Shown here: positions 34,192 through 45,518 of the stretch, piece by piece
Layout of the letters: each line of letters starts with the position of its first letter
How positions within the stretch are numbered: position 1 is the stretch's first letter
Assembly: GCF_041734735.1 (NCBI RefSeq)
Contig: NC_134900.1
Location: 30,859,870 to 30,923,869, forward strand
Source: Babylonia areolata
Taxonomy: Eukaryota > Mollusca > Gastropoda > Neogastropoda > Buccinidae
DNA length: 64,000 nt
Reading direction: 5' to 3'
Notes under the pieces: generated by a model
Database searches by the model: none
Told to the model about the DNA's origin: nothing
Seen by the model: the letters and a program-made list of their open reading frames with translations, nothing else
Made by a program: the position numbers and the translations under genes

Positions 34192-37100
34192 CTGGAGAAC
34201 AATAAAGATCATGTTGACACTTGCAGGATTGTCACAGATGTGACCCAAAGTCTAATTTTTTTCCCCAAACAAGACTGTTTTCTAAACTAAACTGAATTAT
34301 TAAAAAAAAACCAAAAAAAACAACTTCACCTGCTTACTCTGCTGGCTTAAGAAATTTGTTGGATATCTCAGTATCGTTCGATTTCCAAAACATTTGTTTA
34401 TTTGAAATGCATTAGGCTCTTAGATGAATGTTTTTATTTTTATTATATGCTTGCTTTGTGCTGAAAGGTACTGATCAAAGGTTGCTGAAATTCCAAGACT
34501 TTTCCAGACTCTAAATGGCGGAATGTAAGTTTCCCTTGATTTTTCCAGCCCAGGAAATGGTTCTCTTTTTTTTCTTCTTTTTTTTTTGCAAGACTTTTCC
34601 AGCTCTGGCAATGGTTCTCTCATATTTCAAAGACTTTTCCAGCCCTGGGAATGGTTCTCCCACATTTCCGAGAATTTTCCAGCCCTGGAAATGGTTCTCT
34701 CACATTTCCAAGACTTTTCCGCCATGGCAATGATCCTCTCACATTTCTAAAACTTTTCCAGCCATAGCAATGATTCTCTCACATTTCCATGACTTTTCGA
34801 GCCTTCTATGACTCTGAACAAACACTGACGTTGCAGGTTAAGACCAGACACAGAAGGACTTGATGACAGAACACAATATGAAACACAGTGAAGTTCCACC
34901 CCCTTACCTGCAGATTCACCTGGTTGATGGGGTCACTGGCCGTGTCCGGATCCTCATCATCGTCGTCCTCCTCCAGCCCCATGGCTGCAAAAAGTACTAA
35001 TAATCAACAAATGAAATATCTGCAATCGTAATAACAGTGACAGCAATAATGTCACAGGATTTTGACCCTATTACCCCAGAGTGCCTGCTGAACACATGCT
35101 TACAATGGGTGCAGCCACTGTTGTTTACACAAACGAGATTCTCGCGAGAGTCACTGCATTGTTTTTACCACTACTTGCTGAACATTCTGAACTTTTCAGG
35201 GTCCGATTTTTTGGTTTAGTTCTGCAAAAGTTCTGAATTTTGAAAGATGCGAGATGAGTTTGATGACTGCTGAGAGCTCTGGCGTAATCTGAGCGATTCT
35301 GAAGATGATTTTCAACCCTTTAATGATTTCTGCGTGAGAATCTTGTAAAAACTGATTGTACTGAGTAACCTAGATATCGACGGACCGAGTTTAGTTGTTA
35401 ATGAAAGTGAAGTCAGTACTTGAGTGTGAATCGATCACTGGACCTCCAAAATCAATACTGTCAGCAGCTGATTTCACTGATGTTCATTGGCGTTCTGCAC
35501 AATCTTCTTGATTGTGCTAGTTCAATGGATCATATTTCTATTTTCATTATGGCGAAGACATATATATATATCTTAGGTAGGTTTGTTGGTTTTTGTTATT
35601 ATAATACACACCATCATAATTGCCAGCAAATTCTTCTAGGAGGTTGGCCAGGGTCTGATTAGAAGCCTCATCTGTTTCAAAGTCGTCATCTGCGTCAATG
35701 CCGTTCTGCAAAGAAGGTACAGCTTCATCTTCAGCACACACAATACACCAAATCAAAGGACAATCTTTCTTTTTCTTTAAAAAAAAAAAAAGTCATTTAA
35801 ATTTTTTTGTGGTCATTTCACAGCTGAAATAAATGGATATGTGTGTTGATAAGGCCACACAAGATTCTGTTTTGATGTTGTTGTTGTCATTTTATAGTTG
35901 AAATAAAGGGATATGTAGAAAGAAAGCAGACATGACATGACACATGGGAAATAAAGGAATACGACTGGGTGACACATGACACTAGCAAACGTAACTTGCA
36001 GCTTCTTTAAAACCCCAAAGCATGCATTATTTTAACAAATGGAACTCCATTTTTCCAAAACCCCAAACATGCATTATTTTAGCAAACAAAACCCCACTTC
36101 TTCAACCCCCCCCCCCCCCCCCCCCCCCCCCCAGACAGGCATGCATTATCTTTGCAAATGAAACCCCTCTTCTTCAAAAACCTAACCACTGGATAAGAGG
36201 TACATACTTACTTATTGCTGAAACATTGAAAAATATTAACAAGGTACCAAAATCCCACTTCTTCAAAACCCCAAACATGCATTATTTTAGCAAACAAAGA
36301 AGCCCCACTTCTTCGTCTTCATCTTCCTCGTCCTCCTCCTCAGCGTCAGCCTCTTGTTTGGCGAGGGCGGTTTCTATTTGGTGGGACAGTTCGTTGATGA
36401 GCAGCTTGTACATCTTCACCAGGGCTGGGATCTCCGTCCATTGCTCTGGTGCTGTACACACACACACACACACCCACATACACAGGGTGACCATCAGTAT
36501 CACACCGTTTACAAAATGTCAAGACAAGGAACCATTCTGATACACATTCTTCTTTTTCTTATTTCTACTGATACTTATGTAGCGCTTGTCTTTGGTCAGA
36601 GACCAAGCTCCAAGCTCTTTACATGTGTACAGCGAGTCATTCGCACAACAGGCTACCTACCTGAATATAGCCAACTGACAGCTGCCAACAGGTGCTAATC
36701 ATTCTTTTCCCATGTCATTCAATCAGGCTTCAGTCATGTGTGTGTATGCACACACATACATGCAAATAAGAGTTGATTTTACTAAAAAATTTGCCAGCGA
36801 CAACTTTCTTGTTGCCATGGGCTCTTTTGCGTGCACAAAGTGAATGCTGCGCGTGGGACCAAAGTTATCTTCTTAACAAAATGACTAGTACCCAGACCAC
36901 TGCTCAAGATCTAAAGATCTCAGTTTGTATATGGGACATAAACCCATGCACACTTGCTTCCTGGCACACGACCACTAAGCCACCACTCCAAAAGTGCATA
37001 CTCCATCTTTTACATGTACCTCCCTTGAAAGTGCCCACTCCAGTGAACCACAATAACTTACACTCTTTGGCCTTGGATCGGGTGCGAATTCCTGAGGACG

Positions 37101-40100
37101 TGGAGGATACGGGCTCTCCCTGTACAATGATGTTGTGGAATCGTGGGTCGTTGGTCATGATGGCGTGACGAAGCAGCTTGGCCAGGGCAAGGGCACTGCA
37201 ATGAACAACAGAAACATGATTCAGAAAACAACATCCCAGAGGTGCAATATTGTTTTAAACAAGATGACTGGAAAGAACTGAACTTTTCCTATTTTTATGT
37301 CAAATTTGGTGTCAACCGACAAAGTATTTGCAGAGAAAACGGCAATGTTAAAGTTTACCACGGACACACAGACACATACACACAACTGAACACCGGGTTA
37401 AAACATAGACTCACTTTGTTTACACAAGTGAGTCAAAAAGAAAAAGAAGAGGGGAATGGAGTAGGAAGGCAGAAGAAGCAGACAATAGTAGGTGGAGGTC
37501 AGGGAGGGGGTGGGGGGTGGGGGGGGGGGAGAATCAAGCCAGAAACAAAAGGAGAGCACTGGAAATGAGGAAACTCCTGGCACACAATTTCTAGGTGGGG
37601 ATACTATTCAAACTGAAAGAGCCACCCGCACAGGCGTCCCACAGAGGGGGAAGGGCGTGTGGGGAGAGATGTTGGGTGTGTGTGTGGGGGGGGGACTGTG
37701 GAGAGAGAGAGAGAGAGAGGGACCAAGTGACCGACCTGACTTTGCGCTCGTAGCTGCCGAAGAAGAGGTGCTGCCTGGAGCACCACTCGGTGAGCACAAA
37801 CTCCAGGGCAGGCTTCCCCGTGGGGCCCGGCACACTGGTGAGGAACTCCAGCACCGCCTCCAGCTGCAGGTTGATCAGGTGGGCAAACACCATCAGCAGG
37901 CTCTGCACCAAGCCAGAGAGTCAGAACCAAGGGGGGTGGGGGTGGGTGCTGGGGGAGAAAAAACAGGAGAAAGAGAAGAAGCAGGAGAGAAAAGAGAGAG
38001 GGGGAGAGAGAGACAAGAGTGAAAGAGACAGGGAGAGAAGCATGAGAGGGAAAGCGGAAAGAATCCATGAGAGAAAAAAAAAAAACGGAAGAGTGAATGA
38101 GAACCAATGGAAACCATTCAATAGAAAAATTTACTTTGAAATGTAAGCAAATACATTTGCAGTCGGGTGCAAAAAAAAAAGGTGGCGCTCTTACTGTATT
38201 GATGTACTCTCTCTATGGGAAGAGCAGCCTGAGCTTCACAAACAGAGAAATCTGTTGTAACGAAAGAGTAAAACTCTTCTTCTTCTTCTTCGTTCGTGGG
38301 CTGCAACTCCCATGTTCACTCTTACGTACATGAGCTTTTATGTGTATGACAGTTTTTATACCGCCATGTAGGCAGCCATACTCCATTCTAGGGGGCAGAG
38401 TAAAAAAACAACAACATCACAACAGAATCCTCTCAGCAGTACCTGCATGACAGACAGGGTCTCCGTCTGCTGCATCTTGCTCAGCACGCTGCGCAGGATC
38501 AGGTCCACATTGTCGCCCAGTGAGGGCCCGCAGCGCCCGATCACCACGGCCACCAGCCGGCCCACAAAGCTGGCCGTGTACTCCGAGGTCTTGGGGTCCA
38601 GCATCTTGTTGATCACCTGCACCAGGTAGTGCACCCCGTTGTTGCCTGATGGTGGTGGAGAGAAGAAAAAAAAAAAAAAAAAAGAGAGAGAAAATAAGTC
38701 ACCATTACCTGACAAAATGTTCACAACTCGTTGTGAACTCTTCGCCTGAGCTTTGCCTGGTGAGTGCCTTTCAACAGTTTTACAAACCCGCATCAAAATC
38801 GGTTTCATTTAAATGGTTTCCTCCTTCCTACATATGTATAAACTTCAAAGGGAACTAACTTCTACATTACTTTAGGCTGTGTTCTTATATGTTCGAGGCG
38901 TAAACCAGTCAATTACAGTATATTTTCTGCATTTTTACGCATCAGTATGGCTAAACGTCAGAGGTTCACAGCGCAATAAGTTCAGGATGAAATATTTATG
39001 GACTCTGGTAGTGATTATGACCGAGATACGGATAAATCTGCATTGAATTGATCAGACAGACGTGCATACTCACACAAGAGTATTTACACTCACAATATCA
39101 ACAACAAAAATTTAAAAAAGGAGACTGCCCTTCTGGATCTGTTATATAAACAATATTCATTGTAAAAGGCAAAATCAATCTACTCAGCTTCATTTGGAGT
39201 CCATGATGATCACCTTTACAGACTTTAATGCCATAAGAAACTCATTCTGTCATATCTTTTGTTGAAGATGAAATGAAACAGTGCCCTAGTGTCCAGTCAA
39301 CGTCAGTCGAGCAGCTTAAAACTTTCCGAGCACCTATGCAAGGTCATCTCAATTTCTCACACAAAGATCCTAAACCCTACTCCCCACAGTAATTAAAGTG
39401 ACTGCAATACAACACACACACCCCCCCCCAACCCCCCCTCGCTTCCTTCCAGAGACCAACTGTTCACTTACCAAAGTCATCCCTGAAGGCAATGAGCTGC
39501 TCACTGGCCACAGAAGCAAACGCTCGTATACACTCCCCTCCACTCTGTCAACACAATGAAGGTACTATACTTCCAACAACACTCACAACAAAATCAAATC
39601 ATGTTGCTCATAGCACAGCCCACCAAAGCTGTTTCAGGGCTGAATATCCATGTTCTTAAAACCAGCTAAAGAGTCCAGAGAAATGAACAAAATGACTTCT
39701 AAACATCTAAAGGAATCAGAATTCCACACACACACCCCCCCCCCCCCCCCCCCCCTGAAATTATGTTTAATCTATCACACTAAACCATGAAATTTCAGTG
39801 CAGATTCTGGCAGACATCTGACTCCTGTACTGTAGGACAGAACAAGGAAGAATGGATAAGATGCTGATCTGCCTATTCAGTGTCAGTGAGGGTGTGAGCC
39901 TGACTCCCACTCTCACCCTTTCTCCTAAGTTTGACTGGGAAATCAAAACTAAACATCTAGTCATTTGGAGGAGACAGTGAACCTAAGTCTCATGTGCAGC
40001 ATGCACTTGGCACACTGAAAAAGAACCCATGGCAACGCAAGTTTTGTCCTCTGGCAAAATTGTAAAGAAGAAATCCACGTGCATGCACTCAGGGTCTGAC

Positions 40101-43015
40101 TAGGTCGCTGGGTTTACGCTGCTGTCAAGCATCTGGCTTACGGATGTGATGTAGCAGCTAATAAACAGATTTGTTGAATGCAATGACGTCTTCTTAAGAA
40201 ACTGAAACTGAAGGTCCTGTCTTGTGCAAAATACTACTCTGTCCATGCTGAGAAATCGAAAAATAGCTAGCCTGCCTCCTTCAAGGGGACAGGAGTAGCA
40301 TGGAGGGTTAAAAACACTACAATGATTTAACACTGGAATTTCATGCTGACACACCTTTAGTCTGAAGTAATCTCAGATCTAATACCTCAAATGAATATGC
40401 AACTATTAAAATTTAATGTTTCTTTTCTTCCACACCATCTCCTTCTTTCCCTTTCAGTATTGGGTAAAAAATTTAAACAAAAATCTACATCAGCAACATC
40501 AATAGAACAACAGACAAAACTGGGAAAAATGACCACTAAACAGAACTATAAAGAAAGAAAGAAAAGAAAAAAAAAGGGGGGATGGGGGGGCGGAGTGTGG
40601 GGAGGAGGGATGAGTGGTGCTACACCGTGTCCATGCAGGCAGAGCAGCCTGAATTTCACACACAAGAGAAATATGTTCTGAAGAGAATACTTCTTCTTCG
40701 TTTGTGGGCTGCAACTCCCAAATTCACTCATATGTACACGAGTGGGCTTTTACATGTATGACCATTTTATACGCCGCCATGTAGGCAGCCACATTCCGTT
40801 TTCGGGGGTTGACGAGAATACAACACCGTTACCTGCATGGTGCCACTGTCGTCAGTTTTCATCATGCAGTGGACGGCAGGCAGGAAGGTGGACATGATGC
40901 CCTCCGACAGGGGCAGGGAGCTGGCCCTCACCACTGTGGCCAGCAGATCCAGAGCCACCTGAAACACAAAGTCACTTGTCTCACAGGTCAGGTGTGTCAC
41001 ATGTTTTGTGAGCTGCATGTGTTCTTGTGAGCCACGCACTGCACGTGTACAGCCGTAGTCATAGAATCATCGACTGTTGAGCTCTGCAGCAACCGGCAGC
41101 AACCAATTCTTGAGACTGTAATGGTGGAGTGTGTCCTAAAGAAGTTGAAAAGAAAGTCACTTGTCTAATAGTTCACTTTCATGTCTGGCTGTCCCTGTCC
41201 ATGTGTAATGTATTTTGTGAGCTGTATGTGTTTTGTCAGCCACACACTGCATGTGTGCAGTGTAGTCATAGAATCATGTGACTTGGTGAGCTGTGCAGCG
41301 ATTGGCCAAAATGGGGGAGTGTGTCCTAAAGAAGCCAACCGACTGTTCTTCGAGTATGGGTCTACTCAAACCCACAACATACTGGGGTATTCACTGTTTA
41401 TTCATTTTTTTGTTTATATATAAAACAAAATTATTTTCATTTGATATGTGGCATGATACATTATGGACAAAGTCATGAAATTTAATGAAAGTGACTTCAA
41501 AATTACTTGAGTTTCAGAAGAAAAAGAACGTGTGTGGGTGATTTCACAACCACGATGTACGGGAAAGGTTAAGTGTTACAACAATCCCAACACCAACAGA
41601 CACAAACAATGAGAGCCTCACAGAAGTTAGCCCAGGGGAGACTTTTTCAGCAGGGGCCAGTGAAGTGAGGATGCTGGAAAGTGTGGACAACAATGACATC
41701 ACTGGCAGACAGAAACAAACCAAAAAAAGAAAGTGCCAAGAGGTTCCCCCTTACCGAAGTTAGCCCGGGGGAGACTTTTTCAGCGGGGGCGGTGAGGATG
41801 CTGGAGAGGGTGGGCAGGATCCTGCCCTGGATGGTGGCCGAACACGTGGGGTTGGACACCAGCTCCTTCACCACATCCTGCACCAGCGACACCAGGAACG
41901 GGTCTGTCACACACACACCCAATAAATTTTTCATTTGTTCATTATAAAAAACAACAACAACAACAATTTTTAAAAGGAAATTTTCTATCTAAAATTACGT
42001 TTAAATAACATACTTACCGTGACCCAACTAGTGCAGACTCCGGCAGGGGTCTGACATTCTTGTCCTGTGCAAACTACTATCCGCCTATGCGGAGAAAAAG
42101 AGAGCAACTACGGCCGATAACCTCCCGGAAGTAGGTAACCTCCCCTTTGTCCCGCTAGCTAGCGCCCTCTTTTAAAGTTTGTTTTTATTTCACTTACTTC
42201 CTTGCTACCCCGTTACGCCCCTCTGGCATGCTGGGCAGCGATGACGAAGAACCGCCATTCTTGCCGGTTACTGGCCAGTCAAGATGGCTGCCAGAAAAAG
42301 AGGGTGCTATTCAGGGAAAGAGGGGAAGTAACCTACTTCTGGGAGGTTATCGGCTGTAGCTACTTTCGTTTTCTCCACGTAGGCGGGTAGTAGTTTGCAC
42401 AGGACAGGAATCCGACCCCTGCCGCAGTCTGCACTAGTGGGTCACGGTAAAGTATGTTTAGTTAAGGTTTATTTTTATTTCGTTTCTTTACCACCCATCA
42501 TGCCCCACTGGCATGTAAGGCAGCAACGACAAAGAACCGCCATTCTTGTCTGTTATTGGCCAGTTTCTGAACAGCAACTCAAGTGTGCTTAAGGGTCTTG
42601 AGTTCTTTGACTGTTCTGTGCCAGGCGTTCTTTGGCATTCCTGTCTTCGCCCCTTCTGGTGTCCAGTGAAAGGCCATCTGGGTGATGGTACCTTGCTCTC
42701 TTCACACATTTTTTCCCACACATATATACAGATCAAATGTAACAGTAACAAAGATCTTTTTAAGTACTTATTGTCTTAACTTACTAAGATACATGTGCAC
42801 ATTGTGAACAATGAATTTCTGTACTTTGTACAGACAATACACACATTCATCAGACAATATACATATTCATATATGAACAAGCACACATGTCACTAACAAG
42901 AATGACCAAAACGCTTGCGTTACCTCCTGCATGGCGAAGGAATATGGCCACGGATAATGGACCAATCTTGTTTTCATGTGCCGCTGTGAACTGTGCGTCT
43001 ACCTGTGGAAGACCA

Positions 43016-43046
<31 letters not shown>

Positions 43047-45480
43047 GATTAGCTTGCGACTTGGGAACTTCTTTAACCCCCTAACTGCTGCTGACCATTA
43101 TGCTCGTCAGTACAGAGCTGTCACCTCAATGAGATAAGACAGAGCCTACAGGTCAGGTTGTCAGTCTCCACTCTCACACTCTCAAACTGGATGTCTTCCT
43201 CTTGCACTACTTTTGATCAGCTAAATCAGTTACAACATTTCTAAGTACATAAAAAAGTAGTATCTGCCTTTTAAACTCAAGCCACTGATCTCATTTCACC
43301 AAGGTGCAGCAGTTAAGAGGTCAATATGAAAGGAAGTTTAACTACTCTTCAAGTTCACATGAAACACACTCTAACTACTATTCCAAGCAATGGAGCAATA
43401 CAATCTTCTGCATGAAACACACTCTAACTACTATTCCAAGCAATGGAGCGATACAATCTTCTGCATGAAACACACTCTCACTACTATTCCAAGCAATGGA
43501 GCGATACAATCTTCTGCATGAAACACACTCTAACTACTATTCCAAGCAATGGAGCGATACAATCTTCTGCATGAAACACATACTAACTACTATTCCAAGC
43601 AATGGAGCGATACAATATTCTGCATGAAACACACTCTGACTACTATTCCAAGCAATGGAGCAATACAATCTTCTGCATGAAACACACTCTAACTACTATT
43701 CCAAGCAATGGAGTGATAATCTTCTGCATGAAACACACCAATACAATCTTCTGCATGAAACACATTCTAACTACTATTCTAGCAATGGAGCGATACAATC
43801 TTCTGCATGAAACACACTCTGACTACTATTCTAGCAATGGAGCGATACGATCTTCTGCATGAAACACATTCTAACTACTATTCTAACAATGGAGCGATAC
43901 GATCTTCTGCATGAAACACATTCTAACTACTATTCCAAGCAATGGAGCGATACAATCTTCTGCATGAAACACATTCTAACTACTATTCTAGCAATGGAGC
44001 AATACAATCTTCTGCATGAAACACACTCGGACTACTATTCCAAGCAATGGAGCAATACGATCTTCTGCATGAAACACATTCTGACTACTATTCCAAGCAA
44101 TGGAGCAATACAATCTTCTGCATGAAACACACTCTGACTACTATTCCAAACAATGGAGCAATACAATCTTCTGCACGAAACACATTTTAACTACTATTCC
44201 AAGCAATGGAGCGGTACAATCTTCTGCATGAAACACACTTTAACTACTATTCCAAGCAATGGAGCAATACAATCTTCTGCACGAAACACACTTTAACTAC
44301 TATTCCAAGCAATGGAGCGATACAATCTTCTGCATGAAACACATTCTAACTACTATTCTAGCAATGGAGCGATACAATCTTCTGCTGAAGAAATTCATGC
44401 ATTAAGACTCCATGAAGAATACATTTCATAAGCCAACTAAAAATATGACGCTGTCTTCCATGACTCAAATCTAATTCAGATATTGTGTGTTGTTGGTTGG
44501 CAGCTGACCACATAGCCATAAGAGCCATTAGCCAGTAAAGTGTTTGGGACTCAGATCTATAATTTCCCAAGCCAGGATCAGCACATCATGGTTATAAATT
44601 ATGGTATCCACTGACATAGAAAGGCGTGTTAAAAAAAACAAAAAAAAACAAAAAACAGTTTGCATTTTTCTTGTCTACGCTGTTTACAATTTATTCAAGA
44701 GTTTAAAGTTTGGAACTACTGATAAAAATTCAAACTGAAAAAAAACCCAAAACAAACCCAAAACCTAAGAAACTCACTCGTTCATGAACATTTGTGAAAA
44801 AAAAAAAATGTTCATGTTTTTCTTGTCATAACTGTTTACAAATTATTCAGGAGTTTAAAGATAGGAGCTCATTTCAATTCAGATTTCAAAGAAACAAAAG
44901 AAAAAAACAAAAACAAAAAAGACTCATTCTCTCTCTCTCTCTCTCTCACACTGTCAGCAGAAAACTGTACAACCATCAGCAACAAAACATAATATTTTAT
45001 AATAATAATAATATTTTTATACAGCACTATAATACAAGCATAAGCAAGCTCTCAGCGCTTTACAATCCAGTACCTAAAGTGAAACAAGAAAGCATATAAA
45101 TAGTAGTAGAAACATAAAACAGAATCATTAATATTATAAAAAAAAACACACAAGGCATTAAACTCACAAAGTAAAATACTATCAATACTACAACTGTTAC
45201 CCTCCAACAAAGCATCAGAACCGCTGCTGTTTCTCTCACCGTGACAACCAGGGACAGGGTCTCCAGACAGAGCCCCAGCACCTCGGTGGAGAACTGCGTG
45301 GCCACAGCCACCAGCCCCTCCAGGATGCTGTTGAGGTAGGGGGCCATCAGCTGGATGCTGCCCGTCTCCTTCAGGTGCTTGCAGAACCCAAACACCGCCC
45401 GCACCGCCCCGATGCGCACGCACGCCGGCTGGGTCGGGTGGAGACCCCCCACCGTGGCCTGCAGAAACCTGGTCACACCA

Positions 45481-45518
<38 letters not shown>

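Noticed and set aside
37492-38107. Plus-strand frame of 176 codons and overlapping minus-strand frames around IPO9 exon 20
   Set aside because: They are shadows of exon 20 (37736-37902) plus purine-rich low-complexity sequence.
42007-42030. U1 snRNA pseudogene, because ATACTTACC matches the U1 5' end
   Set aside because: Similarity stops after about nine bases; the rest does not match U1, and the sequence is the end of an inverted-repeat arm.
45052-45513. Second minus-strand frame rich in Gly/Ala over IPO9 exon 14
   Set aside because: The other frame contains the conserved importin-9 sequence; this is its GC-rich shadow.
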